DNA of 64,000 nucleotides from Alteromonas sp. M12. GTDB lineage: Bacteria > Pseudomonadota > Gammaproteobacteria > Enterobacterales > Alteromonadaceae. Position 1 is the stretch's first letter; each line of letters starts with the position of its first letter. This document shows, one piece after another, positions 16,292-24,811 of the stretch. The notes beneath the pieces were generated by a model. It searched no databases. It was not told the DNA's origin and worked only from the letters and a program-made list of their open reading frames with translations. The position numbers and the translations under genes were made by a program. Location of the stretch: positions 124,001 through 188,000 of the forward strand of contig NZ_CP144164.1 of the NCBI RefSeq assembly GCF_037478005.1, read 5' to 3'.

Positions 16292-17716
16292 ATGAAGTTG
16301 AACCGAAGACGATTTCTCCAATCCACTGCCACATTGGCTGGAGCCGCGATGTTTCCGCCGCTTTCATGGGGAAATGGAAAAACCGATGTTCTAATCATTG
16401 GAGCAGGTTTATCAGGTTTGAATTCTGCCCATTTGTTAGAGCAAGCGGGACTATCCGTCACTGTTTTAGAAGGCCGGGATAGAATTGGTGGTCGCTTATT
16501 CACCTTAGATGATGTGCCGGGCAAACCAGAGGCTGGTGGTCAAACAATTGGTTCTAATTATGGACGTACTTTATACACAGCTCTGCGTCTTGGCGTTCCA
16601 TTAAATCAAGTCGACTTTATGTTAGGCAACGAGCCTATAAGACAAACTTTCTTTGTCAAAGGTCAAAGAGTCTTGCCAACTGATTGGCCAACCTCAAAAT
16701 ATAATCCTTTTCCCGAAAAGTACCGTTCATTACCGCCAGATAGAGCGTTGTTAACTGTATTGGGAAGACCGCCTTTAAGTTCTCCTGATGATTGGCTCAA
16801 AAAAGCTAATTTTGGATTGGATGTTCCGGTGGCTAACCTATTAGCTGAAAAAGGTTTTTCTCCCGAAGCCATTGATATTATCGGACGCACTAATAACTAC
16901 GGCCGTACCTTAGAAGATACTTCATTACTATTTCAACATCGGACTAACAGATTACTGTATCAATCAATGCAAACTCCCGGTGGTGTGAGAATGGTTGCAA
17001 ATGGCAATCAGCGTTTACCTGAAGCTATGGCGAAAGCAATTAAAGCTCCAGTTTTAAAGAATAAAGTGGTTACATCGATTGTTCAAAAAGGCAATAAAAT
17101 GCATGTGACTTGTGCCGATGGCTCCCAACATCAAGCAAGTTATGTGATTAGCTCTTTACCGTTTTCTACATTGCGAGACGTATCTATTCCTGGTCTACCA
17201 GCCCTGCAAAATGAAGCAATTAATAAGCTTGTTTACAGTCAGGTGTATCAAGCCTATTTCGAAGTTGAAAAACCGTTCTGGGAAGGCTCAGGCATATTAC
17301 CAAATGTATGGGCTGACACTGTCATTGAGCGTGTTATGGCAACCGACCCTAGTCAGGTGGGGCGTATCACCAACCTTACGGTTTGGATAAATGGTCAATC
17401 CGTTGAGGCCTTAGACAAAATGTCGATTTCTGAAGCCAGCGCATTAATCCAAAAAGAATTTTACAGAGCATTACCTGAGGCAAAAGGATCAGTGCGGTTC
17501 GTTAAAGTGAATTCTTGGCAGCAACAGCCTATGTCAAAAGGTTCTTTTGCCGTTTGGCATCCTGGTCAGGTTAGTCGTTATAGCGAATCTATGGCTAAAC
17601 CGGCTGGCAACCTCCACTTTGCAGGCGAGCATACTGCTCAGTGGTCATCAGGTATGGAAGGTGCGCTTGAATCAAGTGAGCGCGTCACGCAGGAGATTTT
17701 ATCTCGTTTGGTATAA
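16292..17716 (+). CDS. Tat-exported flavin amine oxidase
   Basis: 474 aa. A twin-arginine signal (MKLNRRRFLQSTATLAGAA) puts it in the periplasm. An FAD motif VLIIGAGLSGLNSAHLLEQAG lies about 33-53, followed by RIGGRLFT. The C-terminal FAD block HFAGEHTAQWSSGMEGALESS completes the amine-oxidase fold. NicA2, a bacterial relative, oxidises nicotine and hands electrons to a cytochrome c rather than to oxygen. Here too a cytochrome c follows 58 nt downstream, so the same electron path is likely. The substrate is probably an amine or reduced N-heterocycle, but a non-amine substrate is possible. The upstream box suggests control by the adjacent Crp/Fnr protein. Confidence 0.85.
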   Translation: MKLNRRRFLQSTATLAGAAMFPPLSWGNGKTDVLIIGAGLSGLNSAHLLEQAGLSVTVLEGRDRIGGRLFTLDDVPGKPEAGGQTIGSNYGRTLYTALRLGVPLNQVDFMLGNEPIRQTFFVKGQRVLPTDWPTSKYNPFPEKYRSLPPDRALLTVLGRPPLSSPDDWLKKANFGLDVPVANLLAEKGFSPEAIDIIGRTNNYGRTLEDTSLLFQHRTNRLLYQSMQTPGGVRMVANGNQRLPEAMAKAIKAPVLKNKVVTSIVQKGNKMHVTCADGSQHQASYVISSLPFSTLRDVSIPGLPALQNEAINKLVYSQVYQAYFEVEKPFWEGSGILPNVWADTVIERVMATDPSQVGRITNLTVWINGQSVEALDKMSISEASALIQKEFYRALPEAKGSVRFVKVNSWQQQPMSKGSFAVWHPGQVSRYSESMAKPAGNLHFAGEHTAQWSSGMEGALESSERVTQEILSRLV

Positions 17717-17774
17717 ACCAATTTCGATTTTTAGAAAATAATGAATACCGAATGAGTAAATGTTGGAGTTTGAT

Positions 17775-18086
17775 ATGCAGATAAAATTTAAAGTCATCCT
17801 AGTGTTATTGATTGCGTTAGTCCCCTCTTTAGACGCCTTAGCTGGTGATGTCGAAGCTGGAAAAAAGCTCGCAATTAAAGATGGGTGTGTTGGTTGTCAT
17901 GGCAGTGCTGGTATTAGTTATGGCCCTATTTGGCCGAATTTAGCAGGTCAGCACGGTCCATACATGGAAAATCAACTAAAACTTTTTCGTAGTGGTGAAC
18001 GTAAAGATCCGATGATGAACTTGTTAGCAAAGCCGTTAAATGACAAAGAAATAACGGATCTAGCAGCGTACTTTGCATCACTTTAG
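17775..18086 (+). CDS. Periplasmic monohaem cytochrome c, partner of the amine oxidase
   Basis: 103 aa from ATG 17775, which has TTGGAG six nt upstream; the ATG at 17760 lacks a site. Signal peptide to about residue 23, haem motif CVGCH at 38-42, candidate Met ligands in DPMMNLLA about 80. It shares HGSAGIS and GPIWPNLAGQ with the cytochrome at 5208 and is the same length. Its position directly after the amine oxidase makes it the probable electron acceptor. Confidence 0.88.
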   Translation: MQIKFKVILVLLIALVPSLDALAGDVEAGKKLAIKDGCVGCHGSAGISYGPIWPNLAGQHGPYMENQLKLFRSGERKDPMMNLLAKPLNDKEITDLAAYFASL

Positions 18087-18263
18087 TTTATTACTTGATT
18101 TTATCAGTTTGTTCATTTGATGCTTAACAGACTTTTATTTGTCTAACTCGATTGGAACAAGTGTGCGTCATCTTAAAGTTGGGTCAATTTACAATAAATT
18201 TTCAATCACGGCATTTGCTTTGATACCAATATATTTAAACATTAGACATGTGGAAGAAAAATT

Positions 18264-19484
18264 ATGTCATCGAATTTACTGAATACATTTCAACAGAATG
18301 AACATCCAATGCTGGTTGTTGGTGATGCCGACGATCGTGCTCGTCAAGAGTTTGTGAAAAGTTTAAAGGGGTATATCCAGCAAGACATATTACCTTTGGT
18401 ACAAAATACCTATCAAACTCGCGCTACCGCAAAATTTAACAAAACCCATAAGCGTGATCCTCAAGATTTCAAAGAAGCAAGACAAGCTTTCGCCGATGAC
18501 CCCATTTTTAAAACCTATTTAAGCGTGAATCGCTCCAGTCAAGAATTACAGTGGTTTTCAGTAATTGATGGCATTGAACAGAGAATGGATGACTTAGAAG
18601 AGAAAGCGAAAAATTTACCCAAAGCGGGCGGTTCGTTAAAAATTGATGAAGGTTTCGTTGTTCCTAAATATATTTCTGAATTGGATATTCATTGTATGCC
18701 TGGGGGATATTGTGGACCTAAAGATGTAAGCAAGTTATATAGTGGCGCACTGTATGACAGAGGCGTTTATATTTACGCCCTAGGTTATATGGGCCCAAAC
18801 AATGACGACATGGGAAGGTCGGTTTGTAACTATATAAAGCGTAATTATCCAGACTTTAACCCCACAAGTATTTTGGATATGGGCTGCACAATTGGTCACT
18901 CAACATTACCTTTTGCTGAATTATTTCCAGAGGCTGAAGTACACGCTATTGATGTATCTGAAGCCTGTGTCACCTACGGCCATTACCGTGCTGAAGGGTT
19001 AGGATTGCCGGTTCATTTTAAGCTTGCTAATGCTGAAAAAACCGATTATCCAGATGAGAGTTTTGACTTGATTGTCTCTCACATTTTACTGCATGAAACT
19101 TCCAAAAATGCCATGCCTAAGATATTCAAAGAATGTATGCGTTTGCTTAAGCCTGGTGGAATTATGATCCACGCTGATTTACCGCCATTTGATGATATGG
19201 ACGTTTACACTCAACTTATCTTAGATAACGAAACTTGGTACAACAACGAGCCGTTTTGGACGGCTATGCGAAATACCGATCAAATTGCTACAGCAGTTGA
19301 AGCTGGATTTAAGCGAGAAGACATTAAGTTTGATACAGCACCAATGGCTATTATGGAATTAATGGCGCAAAGTGAGTCCTATTCTGAAGAAAAAGCGCAG
19401 GAGTTGGCGGATCGAGAGTTTACGGCTGGAGAGTATGCACCTGGTGGTGGTTGGGAAGTGTTGATAGCACAAAAAGCTGTCTAA
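18264..19484 (+). CDS. SAM-dependent methyltransferase with N-terminal extension
   Basis: 406 aa. The C-terminal half is a class I methyltransferase: motif I ILDMGCTIGHSTLPFAE (about 209-225), acidic loop VHAIDVSEACV, motif with SFDLIVSHILLHE and LLKPGGIMIHADLPPFDD. The first 170 residues are hydrophilic and match nothing I know; they end in a Cys/Gly-rich stretch (HCMPGGYCGPKD) that might bind metal. No signal peptide, so cytosolic. It leads a group with a 116-aa protein and a DUF1838-type protein. Substrate unknown; small-molecule methylation within the pathway is a guess. Confidence 0.75.
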   Translation: MSSNLLNTFQQNEHPMLVVGDADDRARQEFVKSLKGYIQQDILPLVQNTYQTRATAKFNKTHKRDPQDFKEARQAFADDPIFKTYLSVNRSSQELQWFSVIDGIEQRMDDLEEKAKNLPKAGGSLKIDEGFVVPKYISELDIHCMPGGYCGPKDVSKLYSGALYDRGVYIYALGYMGPNNDDMGRSVCNYIKRNYPDFNPTSILDMGCTIGHSTLPFAELFPEAEVHAIDVSEACVTYGHYRAEGLGLPVHFKLANAEKTDYPDESFDLIVSHILLHETSKNAMPKIFKECMRLLKPGGIMIHADLPPFDDMDVYTQLILDNETWYNNEPFWTAMRNTDQIATAVEAGFKREDIKFDTAPMAIMELMAQSESYSEEKAQELADREFTAGEYAPGGGWEVLIAQKAV

Positions 19485-19531
19485 CGTTAACTCTACACAC
19501 GACCCAATAATAAAGTCTAAAAGGTGAAAAC

Positions 19532-19882
19532 ATGAATCAAAATAAAATTATTAAAGGCAAACGCCCAAATTTTTACGCAGCTCCAGAATCTGACTATTTA
19601 ATGCATATGGTGATGGTTCTTGCACAAGAACTTTCAGCTACAAGGGATCGTCTTGATACCTTGGAAAAGCTAGCCATAGAAAAGAACCAGATTAGTGCTG
19701 ATGATGTTGAGAAATACACACCAGATCAAGCCACACTTGAACAGCGTGAAGCTAGGCGTCAGGTGTTCCTAGGTAATCTTTTCAGTGTTATGAATCAAGA
19801 ATCTGCTGAACTAAAAGCCAGAGATAGTAAAAGTCGATTTGATCAAGTTATTGATGATATCGCTAGTGGCAAGATTGATTAA
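19532..19882 (+). CDS. Uncharacterised 116-aa protein
   Basis: No family recognised. A charged, mostly helical protein without signal peptide or membrane segment. Residues about 20-50 (LMHMVMVLAQELSATRDRLD) look like an amphipathic or short coiled-coil helix, and the C-terminal half is rich in Glu, Arg and Asp. It begins 47 nt after the methyltransferase with a clean AAAGGTG site. It may be a small subunit for a neighbour enzyme. Confidence 0.7.
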   Translation: MNQNKIIKGKRPNFYAAPESDYLMHMVMVLAQELSATRDRLDTLEKLAIEKNQISADDVEKYTPDQATLEQREARRQVFLGNLFSVMNQESAELKARDSKSRFDQVIDDIASGKID

Positions 19883-20089
19883 CTCAAAATCATTTAGGTG
19901 AGTAAATATCCAATCTGTTCTGCCGCTGAGGCGATTAAACCTTACGGCGAGGGCAGGTCAGTATTGTGTGAAGCAAGGCACTTAAGTAACAAATAACCAG
20001 ATCAATGCTTGAAAGCGTGATCAGAACTTCACTCTAGATTATGAAGTTTGTTGGCAGAAGCGACTTAATTATTAAATGCGGAGATAAAT

Positions 20090-21127
20090 ATGCAAAGTGA
20101 TAAGAAAGACAATGAAATCGAAGAGAGTAATTCTCGTCGAGAATTTTTAAGCAAAACAGCAAAGAATCTTATTGGCGCTGGTGTAGCAACTGCTGGTCTT
20201 GGTTTGGCCGTTGGCAGAGCTCAAGCCATTACTATAGATCCGAGTGTAAAAGCTAAATTGCCCAAAGATAGTGATACCCTTAAATATAGCGACAACTATT
20301 GGAACCGTGACGCCTTGGCGCGAATCATGGGTGATATGGACTTCGGTAAAGAGAAGTTTGGTTGGTATCGCGGTACGGTTATTGGTGTTAGAAAAGGTGA
20401 AAAAAATCGCGAACTATGTGGTTTTGAAGGTTTCTCTTTTGCAAGACTGAAAGACACTGGAACTGGCGTATATGAAAAATTACTCCGTGAAGTTGGTTTT
20501 TATACCGATTTAAAAACCGGTGAAGTCTTAGAAGAGTGGGAAAATCCATATACTGATGAAACGGTTAAAGTGGTGCATATCGCCAATGACCCGTTCAACT
20601 TTAAAATTGGCCCCTTCTATCCAAAACCACCTTCATACGGCGGTTTGAATAAAAAAGTTGAGATGCCTGACATTCCAATGATTTTACCTTGGACTGAAGT
20701 AGGCGATGATAAAGTCATGCTGCAAAATAGTACGCATTTGTTTTATAAAAATGCACTACAACCAGACAAATGGCCACGTGAATCATCAGGTGAAATGAAT
20801 CGCGTTTCTGAGATGTTCACATATGTATTTGATAAAGAAGACTTAGCAGATCCTAAAGTAACCAGTTTACTGTTTTCTGGTAGTTGGAACCGAATTACCC
20901 CATGGTTACCGTGGATGTTGATGGGTCAGGCAGAAGGTCATGCTTATTATAATTGTATCATGGGCTGTTATGACAACATGGATATGGTTTCTCCAAAGGT
21001 CTTGGCCTATGCGAAAAAACACTATCCTAAGTACTTTTCAGCTCCAACCAAATGGGTAGAGCCTAGCTGGTCTAGTTTAGAGCATTACGCTAACGAACAA
21101 ACCCCAGCACCTGTTAAAAAATCTTAA
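20090..21127 (+). CDS. Tat-exported DUF1838-type protein
   Basis: 345 aa. Residues 16-45 are a twin-arginine signal (SRREFLSKTAKNLIGAGVAT, cleavage near AQA), so the protein is probably folded in the cytosol and exported. The mature part has many aromatic residues (WNRDALARIMGDMDFGKEK, FTYVFDKEDLAD, SGSWNRITPWLPWM), resembling DUF1838 proteins of proteobacterial catabolic regions, with no known function. It ends a group with the methyltransferase and the 116-aa protein; 207 nt separate it from the latter, so it may have its own promoter. Terminator follows. Confidence 0.7.
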   Translation: MQSDKKDNEIEESNSRREFLSKTAKNLIGAGVATAGLGLAVGRAQAITIDPSVKAKLPKDSDTLKYSDNYWNRDALARIMGDMDFGKEKFGWYRGTVIGVRKGEKNRELCGFEGFSFARLKDTGTGVYEKLLREVGFYTDLKTGEVLEEWENPYTDETVKVVHIANDPFNFKIGPFYPKPPSYGGLNKKVEMPDIPMILPWTEVGDDKVMLQNSTHLFYKNALQPDKWPRESSGEMNRVSEMFTYVFDKEDLADPKVTSLLFSGSWNRITPWLPWMLMGQAEGHAYYNCIMGCYDNMDMVSPKVLAYAKKHYPKYFSAPTKWVEPSWSSLEHYANEQTPAPVKKS

Positions 21128-21135
21128 AGTAAAAA

Positions 21136-21167
21136 AGCGCCAAGTTAATTTCGATTAGCTTGGCGCT
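21136..21167 (-). terminator. Terminator between DUF1838-type gene and gntR-type gene
   Basis: AGCGCCAAG (21136-21144) and CTTGGCGCT (21159-21167) form a 9-bp stem. The A-run just left of it makes a U-run on the minus strand, so it chiefly ends the GntR-type transcript; it may also serve the plus strand. Confidence 0.75.
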
Positions 21168-21242
21168 ACTCTTCACAACTATATCGTGGTTAACGATACC
21201 TTGTTCAAATGGCTGTCAGCAACAACCATTCCTAATGTAGAA

Positions 21243-22046
21243 CTATTGTGCATTTTCTTTATAGCCATCTAAATCCATCGTCATTTGATATTGGAAAATA
21301 GACGGGTTATATCGGCAATACAGAATGTCGACGAGTTTGTCATTGCTATCATAAGAACGACGCTCAAGTACTAACAATGGACTTCCTTCACGAATATTGA
21401 GCTCCCTAGCAACTTCGGGACTAGCCACCTCTGCACTAATTATCTGATCAATACGTGAAATATCGATACCGATTTGTCTGAGTAATTCGATCCGTGTGTG
21501 ATTGTTTAATGCCTCTGCATTAAAGGTACTCGCTGGCGTCAAAGTCCAGCTTATGTAGTATGCATAAGGTACTTTTTCGTCTTCTGTTAACCTAACACGT
21601 AGCAAGCGACAGGCTGTTTCACCATCTTTTAAATCAAGCGCTTCACGAATATCAGCTGGTGGTACAGTTTGTGAAATTTCGATGGTTCGAGATAGCGTAT
21701 GTCGACCCATGGTTTCGATATTTTCGAGTAACCCCACTAACGGAGATTTGGCTGGTTTAGGTTTATATTTATAGGTAACCGAAGTGCCACGTCCACGACG
21801 ACGTTCCACTAATTTTTCTGCAGCTAACTCATCCATGGCCCGCTTTACAGTTATTCTAGACAATTTAAAAGCTTCACCCAGCTCTTGCTCTGTGGGTAAT
21901 TGAGCCCCGTAACTGATGGTGCCATCGACGATTTGGTCTTTCAATAAACTGTACAACTTGTGATACAGGGGAGTAGGTCCATTCCATTCTAAGCCAATGT
22001 GTTGGCTATACTGTTTAAGTGTTTTAATAATAGTTAACTTAGACAA
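21243..22046 (-). CDS. GntR-family regulator with UTRA domain (HutC subfamily)
   Basis: 267 aa. Residues about 22-95 are the GntR winged helix (PLYHKLYSLLKDQIVDGTISYGAQLPTEQEL followed by LSRITVKRAMDELAAEKLVERRRGRGTSV). The C-terminal 160 residues form a UTRA effector domain (LRVRLTEDEKVPYAYYISW, SPLLVLERRSYD). HutC-type members bind a pathway metabolite, often an N-compound or sugar phosphate, and usually repress. It is divergent from the MDR reductase gene, with 550 bases between them, and is the second local regulator of the catabolic block. Confidence 0.92.
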   Translation of the reverse strand: MSKLTIIKTLKQYSQHIGLEWNGPTPLYHKLYSLLKDQIVDGTISYGAQLPTEQELGEAFKLSRITVKRAMDELAAEKLVERRRGRGTSVTYKYKPKPAKSPLVGLLENIETMGRHTLSRTIEISQTVPPADIREALDLKDGETACRLLRVRLTEDEKVPYAYYISWTLTPASTFNAEALNNHTRIELLRQIGIDISRIDQIISAEVASPEVARELNIREGSPLLVLERRSYDSNDKLVDILYCRYNPSIFQYQMTMDLDGYKENAQ

Positions 22047-22596
22047 ATTTCTTTCCTTAAGCTGTCGTGTATTTTAAACGGTGTTTAACTCACAAAAGAA
22101 TTATACGTAAGTCATTATACCTTTTCATTTGGTCGTTGCATATTAAACAATCATCTGATCGTTAATCTCTTTAAAATTAATGCTTTAGCAAAAAATGCTT
22201 ATATTCGTTTAGTATTTCTTTATTGTTTTTTATTACAATTTGTCGAAAAAATTAGATTTAATTCTTCGTTTATTGACAATTATCATTTTAATACCCATCG
22301 ACTGAACGCTATTATCCAATTACTGTACGAATACGGGCTTTCACAGAAAACATTTTTACGATAGACCTGCGTTAAAGGTTTACCCTAAATTATCGGTCAA
22401 TACTCAAGAGTGACGATAATTCGACGTTTCGACACATTGAATTTGCGGGAGCATATTCAGTTAGCCTGCATTTTTGCAAACAGACCATATCAACAGTCAA
22501 CAGATTAATCGAACGGTTATTTCATTGAAGCGAATTCGCTTTATCAAACTTTGAATACAAATAACGGTTCTTTGTAAAGCAATTGAGGACGAACCA
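22047..22596. promoter_or_regulatory. Divergent control region between gntR-type and MDR reductase genes
   Basis: No gene seen. TTGACAATTATCAT at 22273-22286 is an 8-of-10 match to the Fnr-type half-sites. AAGCGAATTCGCTT at 22528-22541 is a perfect 14-bp palindrome 55 nt before the reductase start and is a candidate operator for the GntR-type protein. The rest is AT-rich. Confidence 0.45.
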
Positions 22597-23625
22597 ATGA
22601 CATTAAATAGGCAACTTTGTTTGAGTCGAAATATTCGTCAGGGTGAAGCAGTCACTTCTGAACTATTTGAGATGAAAGAAACACCGATTCCAGAGCCGGG
22701 TGAAGGTGAATTTTTGGTGAAAACCTCTGCATTGGGTTTTTCTCCGGCGCAACGAGCTTATCTAATGGGTGAAGAGAGTCGCTTTCACGAACCAATTGAG
22801 ATTGGCGATGTCATGCGAGGACGTGGTGTCGGCGAAATATTAGTGTCTAAAAACAAAGACTATAAAGTCGGTGATGTTGTAGCTTGCTCTACAGGGTGGC
22901 AAGACTATTCGGTTCAAAGTGGCGATATCGGTGAATTGTTAGTTAAAACCTTACAAAAAGTCGATAACCCACAACAACCCCAGTATCTTCATTTAGGTAT
23001 CTTAGGCTCATCCGCATTTTCTGCCTATTTTGGTTTGCTAGATATTGGTAAACCTCAAAAAGGGGAGACGGTTGTAGTTTCTTCTGCAGCTGGTGGTGTT
23101 GGTTCAATCGTTTGCCAAATTGCTAAAATTAAAGGCTGCAAAGTTGTCGGTATCGCTGGCGGCAAAGATAAGTGCCAATGGCTAAAAGAGTTTGTTGGTG
23201 TTGACGAAACGATAGATTATAAAAATGACGATATTGACGCTAAATTTAAACAATATTGTCCAACAGGCATAGATGTTTATTTTGATAATGTCGGTGGCGA
23301 TATTCTCGACCTTGCACTAAAAAATATTGCGCTAAAAGGTCGAGCCGTAATTTGTGGAATGATTTCTACCGAATACCAAGAGCCGCCATTGCCAGGTCCT
23401 CGTTATTATTACAACGTGATTTACAAAAGAGCGCGGATGGAAGGCTTTTTTGTATGGGACTACTTTAATCAATTCCCTGCGGCCGAAAAGGAACTCATTG
23501 ACTGGTACAAATCTGGTCAACTCAAACCGACAGAAGATGTTTTTAAAGGGTTGGAATCTGCCCCTGATGCTCTGCAATCGATGTTTGATGGTAGAAGCTG
23601 TGGCATCAAAATCGTTGACTTCTAA
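22597..23625 (+). CDS. MDR-superfamily NADPH-dependent alkenal/enone reductase, copy 1
   Basis: 342 aa of the PTGR/curcumin-reductase (CurA) branch of medium-chain reductases, which reduce the C=C bond next to a carbonyl. The nucleotide-binding motif VVVSSAAGGVGSIVCQIAKI lies about 166-185, and DVYFDNVGGDILDLAL is typical. The zinc-binding Cys set of alcohol dehydrogenases is absent. It is followed by a two-cupin gene 114 nt later. A diverged paralogue lies at 25634. Confidence 0.88.
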   Translation: MTLNRQLCLSRNIRQGEAVTSELFEMKETPIPEPGEGEFLVKTSALGFSPAQRAYLMGEESRFHEPIEIGDVMRGRGVGEILVSKNKDYKVGDVVACSTGWQDYSVQSGDIGELLVKTLQKVDNPQQPQYLHLGILGSSAFSAYFGLLDIGKPQKGETVVVSSAAGGVGSIVCQIAKIKGCKVVGIAGGKDKCQWLKEFVGVDETIDYKNDDIDAKFKQYCPTGIDVYFDNVGGDILDLALKNIALKGRAVICGMISTEYQEPPLPGPRYYYNVIYKRARMEGFFVWDYFNQFPAAEKELIDWYKSGQLKPTEDVFKGLESAPDALQSMFDGRSCGIKIVDF

Positions 23626-23739
23626 ATTTACGTTGTTTCGCTAATATTGTAATGAATTAGTGGAACAAAATTACTAAAGGACTGAAGTAATAGTAGCCCT
23701 TTAAAACTATAATTTTAACTATAACTAATTGGAGAAATC

Positions 23740-24633
23740 ATGAGACCTCATGTAGAAATGATCGACGAAAAGGACTTGATTTGGCATCCTTCAGAATTAA
23801 AAGGTGCTACCGAAGGCGAAGCTAGACAACGCAACCTTTCTTATGACGAAGAAGATGGTTCAGTATCAGCCAAGATTTTGTTCGACACCTACTGGGCTCG
23901 TCCCGCTGGTGTTCATGTGGCACAAACCGAATGGTATGTCCTCAGTGGTGAAGTGAAAATTGGTGATGAAGTTCTTATTGAAGGCGGCTACTGGTGTACT
24001 CCTCCTGGTGTATTGTGTCCGGCAATTGAAGTTAAACCAGGTACAGAAATTTTGTACTTCCGCGAATTTGGTACTTGGGAATTTGAAGAAGCCAGTGCAG
24101 ATAAAGAAGGCGTTCGCGAAGACCAAAAACTAGTTGTTAAGCACAGTAATTTGATGGATTGGGTTCCTGTTGAAATTGGTAGCCCTATGGATTTCTCTGC
24201 TGGTGGTACACCGGTACCAGGTTTGTTCATTAAATTATTGTTCCGTGATGAAAAAACCGATTTTTATACTCGTTTAATTAAAGCTAAGCCAGGTTGGGTG
24301 GAACATCCACTTGCTCATCACCCAGTTTATGAAGAAGCCTATACGCTTGAAGGTACATTCGAATTTAACTTTGGTAAACAATGGCCAGGAGTTTACTTCT
24401 TCCGTCCACCATTGATTCGTCATGGTGACTTTGTAGCGGGACCTGAAGGCACAACATGGCTTCTGCGTTGTGATGGTCGCTTAGTTGACTGGTATACTGA
24501 TAATGCGAAAATGGAAATGCATGGCGACCCTGTAAACTGGGGTCCTGATTATCCTGGAACACAAGCGCCAGAGCCATTGCAACCAGTACGTTCTAAGTCT
24601 CTAGGTCCAATGAAAGACCCGTATTACACTTAA
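23740..24633 (+). CDS. Two-cupin-domain protein (possible metal-dependent oxygenase or isomerase)
   Basis: 297 aa with two cupin repeats. The first (about 50-105) reads ARPAGVHVAQTEWYVLSGEV. The second (about 180-250) has a fuller set of possible metal ligands in EHPLAHHPVYEEAYTLEGTF and a later His in PLIRHGDF. ChrR-type and dioxygenase cupins look similar, but I cannot tell an enzyme class. No signal peptide. It is co-oriented with the reductase and ends at a double hairpin, so the two are probably co-transcribed. A role in breaking or rearranging an intermediate is an inference. Confidence 0.72.
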   Translation: MRPHVEMIDEKDLIWHPSELKGATEGEARQRNLSYDEEDGSVSAKILFDTYWARPAGVHVAQTEWYVLSGEVKIGDEVLIEGGYWCTPPGVLCPAIEVKPGTEILYFREFGTWEFEEASADKEGVREDQKLVVKHSNLMDWVPVEIGSPMDFSAGGTPVPGLFIKLLFRDEKTDFYTRLIKAKPGWVEHPLAHHPVYEEAYTLEGTFEFNFGKQWPGVYFFRPPLIRHGDFVAGPEGTTWLLRCDGRLVDWYTDNAKMEMHGDPVNWGPDYPGTQAPEPLQPVRSKSLGPMKDPYYT

Positions 24634-24649
24634 TTAGTAATCATCTAAT

Positions 24650-24722
24650 AAGCTGATATTAATTATTATCAGCTTTAGATAAAACCTCAGTTGTATTTTC
24701 ATCAATACCTCTGAGGTTTTTT
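24650..24722 (+). terminator. Double-hairpin terminator after the cupin gene
   Basis: The first stem is AAGCTGATA (24650-24658)/TATCAGCTT (24667-24675). The second is AAAACCTCAG (24681-24690)/CTGAGGTTTT (24711-24720), with a six-T run to 24722. Confidence 0.85.
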
Positions 24723-24811
24723 GTTAGTGACACTGAATTAGCTATGCCCACAAAGGTGAGCCGAAATAGGCAGTAGGGCTATTCATAGTCCTGTCGATAA
24801 CTGAGGGATAA

